Source: UBA1479 sp963972065 (GTDB taxonomy: Bacteria > Pseudomonadota > Alphaproteobacteria > Rhodospirillales > Casp-alpha2). From it: a stretch of DNA of 64,000 bases. Shown one piece after another: positions 42,355-50,947 of this stretch. The first letter of the stretch is position 1. Every line of letters starts with the position of its first letter. The DNA lies in contig CAXAVJ010000006.1 of assembly GCA_963972065.1 (NCBI GenBank), positions 10,720-74,719 on the forward strand. The letters are read 5' to 3'. The notes under the pieces are model-generated. The model did no database searches. It was not told the DNA's origin and was given only the letters and a program-made list of their open reading frames with translations. The position numbers and the translations under genes are program-made.

Positions 42355-42377
42355 CGTATATTGCGGCGCAATATACG
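42355..42377. promoter_or_regulatory. Perfect 10-bp dyad upstream of the MaoC gene
   Basis: Arms CGTATATTGC and GCAATATACG, perfectly complementary around GGC, in the gap between the divergent M23 and MaoC genes. Length, perfection and AT-rich content point to an operator for a dimeric regulator. The inner part TTGC-GGC-GCAA is the strongest local symmetry. Confidence 0.6.
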
Positions 42378-42449
42378 GACGCTGCGCTGCGGAATCTCGC
42401 AAAGCGCCAAAAAATCCCAATCCAAAGGTGTATTGGAGCGCTTAAAATC

Positions 42450-42905
42450 ATGGATACCCACACCGTCACCGCCCTCGACAGACTCCACGGTTTCTACTTC
42501 GAAGACCTGGAGGTCGGGCAGAGCGACGAATATTCCCGAACCATTTCCGAATCCGACATCCTGATCTTCGCGGGCGTGTCCGGCGACACCAACCCGGTGC
42601 ACCTGAACCACGAATTCGCCTCGGAGACCATGTTCGAGGGCTGCATCGCTCACGGGCTTCTCACCGCCAGCTACATTTCCACCGTGATCGGCACCAAAAT
42701 GCCGGGGCCGGGTTGCATCTACGTCGGCCAGACCTTGAAGTTCAAGGGCCCGGTCAAGGCCGGCGACACGGTCGTCGCACGGGCGACGATCCTGGAAAAG
42801 ATCGCCGACAAGAAGTTCGTCAAGATCCAGACCCAGTGCCTGGTCGGCGACAAGGTCGTGCTGGACGGCGAAGCCACCATCATGGTGCCGTCGCGCAACA
42901 AGTAA
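42450..42905 (+). CDS. MaoC-like (R)-specific enoyl-CoA hydratase
   Basis: 151 residues from an ATG with GGAG 11 nt upstream; the frame is open further 5' but that part lies over the divergent gene. The hydratase 2 motif is intact: FAGVSGDTNPVHLNHEFA, with catalytic Asp and His. Also typical are FEGCIAHGLLTASYIS and YVGQTLKFKGPVKAGDTV. The enzyme hydrates trans-2-enoyl-CoA to (R)-3-hydroxyacyl-CoA, linking beta-oxidation with polyhydroxyalkanoate synthesis in PhaJ-type relatives. No pha genes are nearby. Hotdog fold, cytoplasmic. Confidence 0.9.
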   Translation: MDTHTVTALDRLHGFYFEDLEVGQSDEYSRTISESDILIFAGVSGDTNPVHLNHEFASETMFEGCIAHGLLTASYISTVIGTKMPGPGCIYVGQTLKFKGPVKAGDTVVARATILEKIADKKFVKIQTQCLVGDKVVLDGEATIMVPSRNK

Positions 42906-42963
42906 CCGGCGGAACCGGGCGGGGTTGACCGGGCCGACGCCTGGGGGCACCTTCACCGGCGTC

Positions 42964-43911
42964 ATGCGGATTTTTCGCCATTACCAGAACATCCCCGGCG
43001 ACGCCCGGGGCGCCGTGGTCGCCATCGGAAATTTCGACGGCGTGCACCTGGGCCATCGCGCCGTGATCGGCGAGGCCGGGGCCATCGCCCATGCCACGGC
43101 CCGGCCCTGGGGGGTGCTGACCTTCGAGCCGCATCCCCGCGCCTTTTTCGCCCCCGGCACGCCCCCCTTCCGCCTGACCCCCTTCCACGCCAAGGCGCGG
43201 CTGATTTTCGGGCTCGGCGTCGACACCATCTTCGTGCAGCAATTCAACAAGGCGTTTTCGTCGCTCACGGCCGAAGATTTCATCGAAACCGTGCTGGTCG
43301 GTGGCATCGGCGCCCGGCATGTCGTCTGCGGCTATGATTTCGTGTTCGGCAAGGGCCGGGGCGGTAGCGCCGAGATGCTGCTGGGCTTCGGCAAACGCCT
43401 TGGCTTCGACTTCACGGCCGTGCGCGCCCAGACCTTCGCGGACGATGACGGCGACGCGGCCTATTCCTCGACCGGCGTGCGCGAGGCGCTGGAATCAGGC
43501 AACCCCCAGGCCGCCGCCCGTATCCTGGGCCGGCCGTTCGAAATTGAGGGCCGGGTCATCCAGGGAGACCAGCGCGGACGCACCATCGGCTTTCCCACGG
43601 CGAACCTGGCGCTGGGAACTTATTTGCGGCCCGCCCGAGGGGTTTACGCCGTGCGCGTGCGCATCGGCGAGGGCAAGGAATACGCCGGTGTCGCCAATAT
43701 CGGAAAGCGCCCGACCTTCGCCGGCGAGGCCGATCTTCTGGAGGTCTTCCTGTTCGATTTCACGGGCGATCTTTATGGTCAGCGGCTCGGCGTGCAGCTG
43801 GTCGAATTCCTGCGCCCGGAAAAGAAGTTTGACGGCATCGACCAATTAAAGGCACAAATCGCCGCGGACAGCGACCAAGCACGCCAAATTTTATCGAAAA
43901 CAGAGCCATGA
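42964..43911 (+). CDS. ribF: Riboflavin kinase/FAD synthetase
   Basis: 315 residues from MRIFRHYQ; a 13-residue upstream extension is not needed. The N-terminal FMN adenylyltransferase domain has AIGNFDGVHLGHRAVI and YDFVFGKGRGG, with ISSTGVRE-like YSSTGVREAL; the C-terminal riboflavin kinase domain has GRPFEIEGRVIQGDQRGRTIGFPTANL. It makes FMN and then FAD. The 3' end overlaps ileS by 4 nt (ATGA), a ribF-ileS-lspA order conserved in many Proteobacteria. Confidence 0.96.
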   Translation: MRIFRHYQNIPGDARGAVVAIGNFDGVHLGHRAVIGEAGAIAHATARPWGVLTFEPHPRAFFAPGTPPFRLTPFHAKARLIFGLGVDTIFVQQFNKAFSSLTAEDFIETVLVGGIGARHVVCGYDFVFGKGRGGSAEMLLGFGKRLGFDFTAVRAQTFADDDGDAAYSSTGVREALESGNPQAAARILGRPFEIEGRVIQGDQRGRTIGFPTANLALGTYLRPARGVYAVRVRIGEGKEYAGVANIGKRPTFAGEADLLEVFLFDFTGDLYGQRLGVQLVEFLRPEKKFDGIDQLKAQIAADSDQARQILSKTEP

Positions 43912-46808
43912 CCGTCGATTACAAAGCCACGGTGTTTCTGCCTCAGACCGACTTTCCCATGAAGGCCGGTCTGGCCGCCAAGGAACCGGACATCATCCAA
44001 AAGTGGGAAGAGGTCGGCCTCTACCAGCTTCTGCGCGCGGACGCCCAGGGCCGCCCGCCCTTCGTGCTGCACGACGGTCCGCCCTACGCCAACGGCAACC
44101 TGCACATCGGCCATGCCCTGAACAAGATCCTCAAGGACGTGATCGTGCGCGCCCAGCAGATGATGGGCAAGGACGCCAATTACGTGCCCGGCTGGGACTG
44201 CCACGGCCTGCCCATCGAATGGAAGATCGAGGAACAGTACCGCGCCCAGGGAAAGGACAAGGACCAGGTGCCGGTCGTCGAATTCCGCCAGGAATGCCGC
44301 GATTTCGCCCAGCATTGGATCGGCGTGCAGCGCGACGAGTTCAAGCGCTTAGGAGTCATCGGCGACTGGGCCAATCCCTACACCACCATGAGCTTCCCGG
44401 CGGAAGCGCAGATCGTGCGCGAACTTCTGAAGTTCCTCGACAACGGATTGCTCTACCGGGGCTCCAAGCCGGTGATGTGGTCGGTGGTCGAAAAGACCGC
44501 CCTGGCCGAGGCCGAGGTCGAATACCACGACCATGAATCGGACACGATCTGGGTCAAGTTCCCGGTGGTCATGGGCGCCAACTCTCTAGTTGGGGCGTCG
44601 GTCGTGATCTGGACGACGACCCCTTGGACCATCCCCGGCAACCGGGCGATCTGTTTCTCCAAGCGCATCTCCTATGGTCTTTATGAAGTCACCGAAGCAC
44701 CCGACGGCAACTGGGCCAAGGCCGGCGACAGGCTGGTGCTCGCTGATGCGCTGGCGGAAAGCGTCATGGCCTCTGCGAAGGTTACAGAACATCTCCGCCT
44801 TTCTGATGTAGCCCCGGACGTCCTGGCTGGACTGACCTGCGCCCATCCCCTGCGCGGCATGGGCTATGAGTTCGATGTGCCGCTGCTGGACGGCGACCAC
44901 GTCACGGAGGAAACGGGCACGGGCTTCGTCCATACCGCCCCCGGCCACGGGCGCGAGGATTTCGAGGCCTGGACCGGGTCCGGAAAGTTTCTCGCCGAGC
45001 GCGGCATCGACAGCCACATCCCCTATACGGTCGACGCCGACGGCCGCTTCACCGCCGAGGCCCCCGGCTTCGAAGGCGGCCAGGTGATCACCGAGCACGG
45101 CAAGAAGGGCGACGCCAACGACCGCGTCATCAAGGCCCTGGTCGCCGGCGGCAAGCTGATCGCGCGCGGACGCCTGAAGCACCAGTACCCCCATTCCTGG
45201 CGGTCCAAGAAGCCCGTCATCTTCCGCAACACGCCGCAGTGGTTCATCGCCATGGACCGGGATTTCGCCGTGCCGAACGGCGCCGGCCAGGCCAGCCTGC
45301 GCGACGTCGCCCTGGGCGCCATCGAGCAGACCCAGTTCGTGCCCGGCGGCGGACAGGCCCGCCTGCACGCCATGATCCAGAACCGCCCGGACTGGGTGAT
45401 TTCCCGCCAGCGCGCCTGGGGCGTGCCGATCACCGTGTTCGTGCACAAGGAAACGGGCGAACTTCTCAACGATCCGGCGGTCAATGCCCGCATCGTCGAC
45501 GCGGTCGAGGCCGAAGGCGCCGACGCCTGGTTCGCGTCCGAGCCCGCGCGCTTCCTCGGCAACGATTACAGCGCCGACGACTACGACCGGGTGATGGACA
45601 TCCTCGACGTATGGTTCGATTCCGGATCGACCCATTCCTTCGTCCTGGAACACCGCGACGACCTCACCTGGCCCGCCGCTTTGTATCTGGAAGGCACGGA
45701 TCAGCACCGCGGCTGGTTCCATTCAAGCCTGTTGGAATCCTGCGGCACCCGGGGACGCGCCCCCTATGACGCGGTGCTGACCCACGGCTTCGTCATGGCC
45801 GAGGACGGCCAGAAAATGTCCAAGTCGCTGGGCAACATCACGGCCCCGCAGGATGTGTGCAACCAGCACGGCGCCGACATTCTGCGCCTGTGGGTGGTGG
45901 GCTCGAACTATTCCGAGGACCTGCGCATCGGGCCGGAAATCGTCAAATTCCATGCCGACATCTACCGCCGGCTGCGCCACACGCCGCGCTATCTCCTGGG
46001 CAATCTGGACGGCTTCAACGCCGCTGAGCGCCTCGACCCGGCCGAGATGCCGGAACTGGAACGCTGGGTGCTGACCCGCCTGTGGCGGCTCGACAAAATG
46101 CTGCGCGGCGCCTGCGACAGTTTCGAATTCCACGGCGTGTTCACGGAACTGCACAATTTCTGCGCCGTCGACCTGTCGGCCTTCTATTTCGACATCCGCA
46201 AGGACACCCTGTACTGCGACCGCGCCGATTCCATCGAACGCCGCGCCGCCCGCACGGTGCTGGACGAACTGTTCAACTGCCTGACCGCCTGGCTGGCGCC
46301 GTTCCTGTGCTTCACGGCCGAGGAAGCCTGGCAGGCGCGCCTCGATCAGCCCGACGCCACCAACAGCGTCCACCGCCGCCAGTTCCCGACGATCCCCGAC
46401 AACTGGAACGATGAAGCGCTGGAAGCCAAATGGCGCACCGTGCGCCAGGTCCGCCGCGCCGTGACCGGCGCGCTGGAGTTGGAGCGCGCGGAAAAGCGCA
46501 TCGGCTCATCCCTACAAGCCCATGTCACCGTCCATGTCACGGCGGAACAGGCGGCGGCCCTTGACGGCCTCGATCTGGCGCAAACCTTCATCACTTCGTC
46601 GGGCGAAATCACCACCGCCCCGGCGCCCGAAGGCGCCTTCACCATGCCGGAAGCCCCCGGCGTCGCCGTCGTGCCGGTGCTGGCCACGGGCAAGAAGTGC
46701 GACCGCTGCTGGAAAGTGCTCGACGACGTGGGCACGGACGCGGACCATCCGACGGTCTGCACGCGCTGTGCCGACGCCGTGCGCCATTCGCCCCTGGCCG
46801 CTGAATAG
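43908..46808 (+). CDS. ileS: Isoleucyl-tRNA synthetase
   Basis: 966 residues. HIGH motif in NGNLHIGHALN, KMSKS in GQKMSKSLGN, editing domain with WTTTPWTIPGNRAI, and a C-terminal zinc module CDRCWK/CTRCAD. It charges tRNA-Ile and proofreads valine. Starts inside the last codon of ribF and precedes lspA by 18 nt, so ribF, ileS and lspA form one operon. Confidence 0.97.
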   Translation: MTVDYKATVFLPQTDFPMKAGLAAKEPDIIQKWEEVGLYQLLRADAQGRPPFVLHDGPPYANGNLHIGHALNKILKDVIVRAQQMMGKDANYVPGWDCHGLPIEWKIEEQYRAQGKDKDQVPVVEFRQECRDFAQHWIGVQRDEFKRLGVIGDWANPYTTMSFPAEAQIVRELLKFLDNGLLYRGSKPVMWSVVEKTALAEAEVEYHDHESDTIWVKFPVVMGANSLVGASVVIWTTTPWTIPGNRAICFSKRISYGLYEVTEAPDGNWAKAGDRLVLADALAESVMASAKVTEHLRLSDVAPDVLAGLTCAHPLRGMGYEFDVPLLDGDHVTEETGTGFVHTAPGHGREDFEAWTGSGKFLAERGIDSHIPYTVDADGRFTAEAPGFEGGQVITEHGKKGDANDRVIKALVAGGKLIARGRLKHQYPHSWRSKKPVIFRNTPQWFIAMDRDFAVPNGAGQASLRDVALGAIEQTQFVPGGGQARLHAMIQNRPDWVISRQRAWGVPITVFVHKETGELLNDPAVNARIVDAVEAEGADAWFASEPARFLGNDYSADDYDRVMDILDVWFDSGSTHSFVLEHRDDLTWPAALYLEGTDQHRGWFHSSLLESCGTRGRAPYDAVLTHGFVMAEDGQKMSKSLGNITAPQDVCNQHGADILRLWVVGSNYSEDLRIGPEIVKFHADIYRRLRHTPRYLLGNLDGFNAAERLDPAEMPELERWVLTRLWRLDKMLRGACDSFEFHGVFTELHNFCAVDLSAFYFDIRKDTLYCDRADSIERRAARTVLDELFNCLTAWLAPFLCFTAEEAWQARLDQPDATNSVHRRQFPTIPDNWNDEALEAKWRTVRQVRRAVTGALELERAEKRIGSSLQAHVTVHVTAEQAAALDGLDLAQTFITSSGEITTAPAPEGAFTMPEAPGVAVVPVLATGKKCDRCWKVLDDVGTDADHPTVCTRCADAVRHSPLAAE

Positions 46809-46826
46809 ACGGCAGGCGGCGGACCC

Positions 46827-47315
46827 TTGGCCGAGCCCCATATCACGCTACGCCGCCAGGGCCTGGGGCTTGCCTTCCTGGTCATCGTCCTCGACCAGAT
46901 CACCAAGTGGTGGGTGCTGACCGACATCATGAACCCGCCCCGGGTTATTGAAGTCACGCCCTTCGCCAATCTGGTCCTGGTGTGGAATCGGGGCGTCAGT
47001 TTCGGCCTGTTCAACACACAATCCGATTACGGGCCTTGGATTCTGGCCGCCGTGGCGGTCGGTGTTTCCGCCATTCTGGCGGTCTGGCTGTTCCGCGGGC
47101 CGGAACGCATCGTCGGCTGGGGAATCGGGCTGATCCTGGGGGGTGCCTTGGGCAATGTCATCGACCGCCTGGTCCATGGCGCCGTCGTCGATTTCGTCGA
47201 TCTGCACGTGGCGGGCGCCCATTGGCCCGCTTTCAACGTCGCCGACAGCGCGATCACGGTCGGCGCGGTGCTTCTGATCCTTGATTCCTTGTTTCACCGG
47301 GATAAATCATCGTAG
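46827..47315 (+). CDS. lspA: Lipoprotein signal peptidase
   Basis: 162 residues from a TTG start; no ATG occurs before the first membrane helix, and GGCGGCGGA is upstream. Four transmembrane helices and the catalytic aspartates Asp113 (GNVIDRLVHG) and Asp140 (FNVADSAITVG). It cleaves lipidated prolipoproteins before the modified cysteine. The next gene encodes a lipoprotein that would be one of its substrates. Confidence 0.94.
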   Translation: MAEPHITLRRQGLGLAFLVIVLDQITKWWVLTDIMNPPRVIEVTPFANLVLVWNRGVSFGLFNTQSDYGPWILAAVAVGVSAILAVWLFRGPERIVGWGIGLILGGALGNVIDRLVHGAVVDFVDLHVAGAHWPAFNVADSAITVGAVLLILDSLFHRDKSS

Positions 47316-47403
47316 ATTGGCACGCCTTGGCGGGGGCCGGAACGGTAACCCGTCCCATGGAAATCACCCTGGGGCACAACCTGTTGAGCATGAAACGGCG
47401 GGC

Positions 47404-47970
47404 ATGAAACGACAAACAGCACGAACGACGGGCATTTTTCTGGTGCTGATGATGGCATTCAGCCTGGGTGCCTGCGATTCCGTGAAGCGCGCGATTTCCG
47501 GCGGCAAGAAGGCCCCTGACGAATTCGCCGTCTACAAGCGCCCGCCTTTGTCGCTGCCGCCCGATTATGCGCTGCGCCCGCCCGAGCCGGGACGCGAACA
47601 GCTTGAAACCTACAGCCCGCGCGACCAGGCCCGCGCCGCCATGCTTCGCCGCCCGGTGCAGGCGCAGCCGCTTGCCGAAACCACGCCGGGCCTGACCGTG
47701 CTGATGGCCAAGATGGGCACGGCCGATGCCGACCCCGCCATCCGCACGATCATCGACCAGGAAACGCTCGCGCTGTCCGAAGAGGACCGCCGCCTGATCG
47801 ACAAGCTGATCTTCTGGGTCGACGACCCGAAATATTCGGGCACCGTGGTCGATCCGGCGGCCGAACAGCGCCGCCTGCTGGAAACCCAGGCGCTGGGCAA
47901 GCCGGTCAACGAAGGCAAGACGCCCGAGATCAAGCGCGAGACCCGCAAGAAGGGCATTCTCGGATTCTAG
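47404..47970 (+). CDS. DUF3035 lipoprotein
   Basis: 188 residues from MKRQTARTTG; the 5' open extension is not real. Type II signal peptide with lipobox LGAC (GIFLVLMMAFSLGACDS). The mature protein has DEFAVYKRPPLSLPPDYALRPPEPG, the hallmark of DUF3035 proteins, followed by charged helical sequence ending in KKGILGF. Probably outer-membrane anchored on the periplasmic side; function unknown. The family is a frequent neighbour of lspA and M16 peptidases in alphaproteobacteria. Confidence 0.9.
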   Translation: MKRQTARTTGIFLVLMMAFSLGACDSVKRAISGGKKAPDEFAVYKRPPLSLPPDYALRPPEPGREQLETYSPRDQARAAMLRRPVQAQPLAETTPGLTVLMAKMGTADADPAIRTIIDQETLALSEEDRRLIDKLIFWVDDPKYSGTVVDPAAEQRRLLETQALGKPVNEGKTPEIKRETRKKGILGF

Positions 47971-48154
47971 CCGGAAGCCCGCAAAAAGCGCCTGTCCGCC
48001 TTGAAATCGCCGCGATCTCGACGACAATCTTCCCAAAGTCTATTCCCAGGGGCGTCCGCCGTTGCCCCAGGCGCCGTTCATCCCCATCTTTCAGGGACCC
48101 GCCACTCCGCATCCCGCCCGCTGACCGCAACCCGCAACAGGCCCTGATCCCGAC

Positions 48155-49543
48155 ATGTTCATGCCCCCCGCCTCTCGCCACCGGTCCGGTCGGCACTTCC
48201 GTCCGCTGATCGCCGCCCTGGCCCTGCTGACCGCCGCCCTGACCCTGAGCGCCACGCCGGCCTTGGCCAAGGTGTTCAGCCCGGAAACCTTCACCCTGAA
48301 GAACGGCATGCAGGTGGTCGTCGTGTCCAACCACCGCGCCCCCGTGGTCACCCATATGGTTTGGTACAAGGTCGGCTCCGCCGACGAAAGCTCCGGCTAT
48401 TCGGGGATCGCGCATTTCCTCGAACACCTGATGTTCAAGGGCACCAAGACGCGCAAGCCAGGCGAATTTTCCAAGCTGATCGCGCGTTACGGCGGCCAGG
48501 AAAACGCCTTCACCTCCTTCGACTACACGGCCTATCACCAGACCATCGCCCGCGAACACCTGGAGATGGTCATGGAGATGGAGGCCGACCGCATGACCAA
48601 CCTGACCCTGACCGACGCGATCATCGAGCCGGAACGCCAGGTGGTGCGCGAGGAGCGCCGGTCACGCACGGACAACAACCCGGCCGCGATCCTGGGCGAG
48701 CACGTATCCGAAGCGCTGTACCGCAATTATCCCTACCGGCGGCCGATCATCGGCTACGACCACGAGATCGTCGCCATGACCCGCCAGAACATCATCGATT
48801 TCTACAAACGCTGGTACGCGCCCAACAACGCGATCCTGGTGGTCGCCGGCGACATCACCGCCAAGGAACTGAAGCCGCTGGCGGAAAAATATTACGGCGC
48901 CGTTCCCGCCGCCGCCCCGATCATCCGCGCGCGCCCGGCCGAACCGCCGCAGGAAGCCGCGCGCATCGTCGCCATGCAGCATACCCAGGTCCGCCAGCCG
49001 TCGTGGCGCCGGTCCTACCTGGCCCCCAGCTATCTGTACGGCGAAACGCAGCACGCCTATGCCCTGCAGGTCCTGACCGAAATCCTGGGCGGCGGCGGCA
49101 CATCGCGGATTTACCGCAAGCTGGTCATCGACGACCGCAAGGCGGTCTCGGCGGGTTCCTATTACGACGCCGATTCCCTGGGCCCCAGCAGTTTCACCAT
49201 CTACGGCAGCCCCCGGCCCGGCGTCACCCTGCCCGAGATCGAACAAGCCGTCGATGCCGAGCTTGACCGGATCGCAAAGGACGGCGTCACCAAGGACGAG
49301 GTCGCCCGCGCCAAGAAACGGCTGGTCGCGAGCGCCGTGTTCGCCCGCGATTCCTTCACCACCGGGGCGCGGACCCTGGGGGCAGCACTTGCCGTCGGGC
49401 GCAAGGTCGCCGACGTGGAGGCCTGGCCCGACCGCATCACGGCGGTCACTGCCGAGGAAATCCAGGCCGCCGCCAAATACGTTTTCGTCAAGAAACGCTC
49501 GGTCACAGCCTTTCTCGTGGAAGATAAGGAGAAGCCGGAATGA
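48155..49543 (+). CDS. M16-family zinc peptidase, catalytic subunit
   Basis: 462 residues with a signal peptide (PLIAALALLTAALTLSATPALA). The inverted zinc motif HxxEH is in AHFLEHLMFKG (His87, Glu90, His91), with the distal glutamate in RQVVREERRSR. Both halves of the M16 fold are present. Together with the next gene it should form the active heterodimer found in many Proteobacteria (related to mitochondrial processing peptidase). Located in the periplasm; substrates are not known. Overlaps the partner gene by 4 nt. Confidence 0.94.
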   Translation: MFMPPASRHRSGRHFRPLIAALALLTAALTLSATPALAKVFSPETFTLKNGMQVVVVSNHRAPVVTHMVWYKVGSADESSGYSGIAHFLEHLMFKGTKTRKPGEFSKLIARYGGQENAFTSFDYTAYHQTIAREHLEMVMEMEADRMTNLTLTDAIIEPERQVVREERRSRTDNNPAAILGEHVSEALYRNYPYRRPIIGYDHEIVAMTRQNIIDFYKRWYAPNNAILVVAGDITAKELKPLAEKYYGAVPAAAPIIRARPAEPPQEAARIVAMQHTQVRQPSWRRSYLAPSYLYGETQHAYALQVLTEILGGGGTSRIYRKLVIDDRKAVSAGSYYDADSLGPSSFTIYGSPRPGVTLPEIEQAVDAELDRIAKDGVTKDEVARAKKRLVASAVFARDSFTTGARTLGAALAVGRKVADVEAWPDRITAVTAEEIQAAAKYVFVKKRSVTAFLVEDKEKPE

Positions 49544-50871
49544 GCCGCCTTCTGTCCCGCACCGCCCTTGCCCTGGCGGCGGTCGTCTTCGTCCTCTACA
49601 CCGTGCCGGCCAAGGCGACCCAGATCGAGCGCGTGGTCAGCCCCGGCGGGATCGAGGCCTGGCTGGTCGAGGATCACCTCAACCCCATCATCTCCCTGCA
49701 TCTTGCCTTCCGCGGCGGCAGCGCCCTTGACCCCGAAGGCAAGGAAGGCCTGGCCAACATGGTCTCGACCCTGCTTGACGAAGGGGCCGGCGACTTGGAC
49801 AGCAAGGCCTTCCAGCAGACGCTGGAGGACAAATCCATCACGCTGCGCTTCAGCGCCGCGCGCGACAGCTTTGGTGCGCGCGTCCAGGTATTGACCGAAT
49901 ACCGCGACCTGGCCTTCGACCTGCTGCGCCAGGCCATGACGAAACCGCGTTTCGACGCGGAACCCGTGTCGCGTCTGCGCGCCCAGCTTCTGGCCAACCT
50001 GCGCCATGAATCGGAAGACGCCGACGCCATCGCCGGCAAGACGTTGATGAAGACCCTCTATCCGGATCATCCCTACGGCCGCCCGACCGGTGGCACCCTG
50101 GAAAGCGTCGCCGCCATCCAGGTTGCCGACATGCGCGCCTTCGTCAAGGAACGGCTGGCCTTGGACACCCTGGCGATCGGCGTGGTCGGCGACATCACGG
50201 CCAAGGAACTGGCACCGCTGCTCGACAAGACCTTCGGCGCCCTGCCCGCCAAGGCCGCCCCCTGGAAGATTGCGGAAGTGGCGCCCAAGGTCGCGGGCCG
50301 CACCATCGTCATCGAAAAGCCCCTGAAGCAAAGCAATATCCTGTTCGCCGACCGGGGCCTGATGCGCAAGGATCCGGATTTCTACACCGCCTATGTGATG
50401 AACCACATCCTGGGTGGCGGCGGATTCACTTCCCGTCTCTATACCGAAGTGCGGGAAAAGCGGGGCCTCGCCTATTCGGTCTATACCTACCTGCATCCCA
50501 TGGACCGCTCCGCGATCTATGTCGGCGGCGCCGGCACGGCCAACGCGCGGGTCGCGGAAACCCTGAAGGTCGTCCGTGACGAATGGGCCAAACTGGCCAA
50601 GGACGGCGTGACCGAGGCCGAATTGACCGCCGCCAAGCAGTACCTGACCGGATCGTTCCCGCTGCGCTTCACGGCGACGGAGCGAATCGCGGCCATGCTG
50701 GTCGGCATGCAGACGGAAGATTTGGGCATCGATTATCTGGACAAGCGCAACAGCTATATTGAGGCCGTGACACTCGACGATATCCGCCGCGTGGCCCGGA
50801 AACTCTTGCATCCGGACGACCTTACCGTCGTCGTCGTGGGCGAGCCCAAGGACGTCAAACCGACGCCTTAA
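49540..50871 (+). CDS. M16-family peptidase-like, non-catalytic subunit
   Basis: 443 residues with signal peptide (ALALAAVVFVLYTVPAKAT). The M16 fold is recognised (LHLAFRGGSALDPEGKEGLANMVSTLLDEGA, YREVREKRGLAYSVYTY-like ending) but the HxxEH motif is absent, so it cannot bind the zinc. It should bind and present substrate to the active partner. Starts in ATGA overlap with that gene. Confidence 0.92.
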   Translation: MSRLLSRTALALAAVVFVLYTVPAKATQIERVVSPGGIEAWLVEDHLNPIISLHLAFRGGSALDPEGKEGLANMVSTLLDEGAGDLDSKAFQQTLEDKSITLRFSAARDSFGARVQVLTEYRDLAFDLLRQAMTKPRFDAEPVSRLRAQLLANLRHESEDADAIAGKTLMKTLYPDHPYGRPTGGTLESVAAIQVADMRAFVKERLALDTLAIGVVGDITAKELAPLLDKTFGALPAKAAPWKIAEVAPKVAGRTIVIEKPLKQSNILFADRGLMRKDPDFYTAYVMNHILGGGGFTSRLYTEVREKRGLAYSVYTYLHPMDRSAIYVGGAGTANARVAETLKVVRDEWAKLAKDGVTEAELTAAKQYLTGSFPLRFTATERIAAMLVGMQTEDLGIDYLDKRNSYIEAVTLDDIRRVARKLLHPDDLTVVVVGEPKDVKPTP

Positions 50872-50947
50872 GCCCTGCCGTTGGCGATGCCGGAGACCGA
50901 TGGTACTCTCGCCCGCGCAACGTCCCCCCGGAGGATCAGAGACCTTC

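Noticed and set aside
47325..47340. Sigma-54 promoter (TTGGCACG then TTGGC)
   Set aside because: The GG-GC spacing is one base short and the -12 box is not TTGC.
47357..47407. 16-codon frame overlapping the DUF3035 start in ATGA
   Set aside because: Too short, weak ribosome site, and sequence resembles nothing; may be chance.
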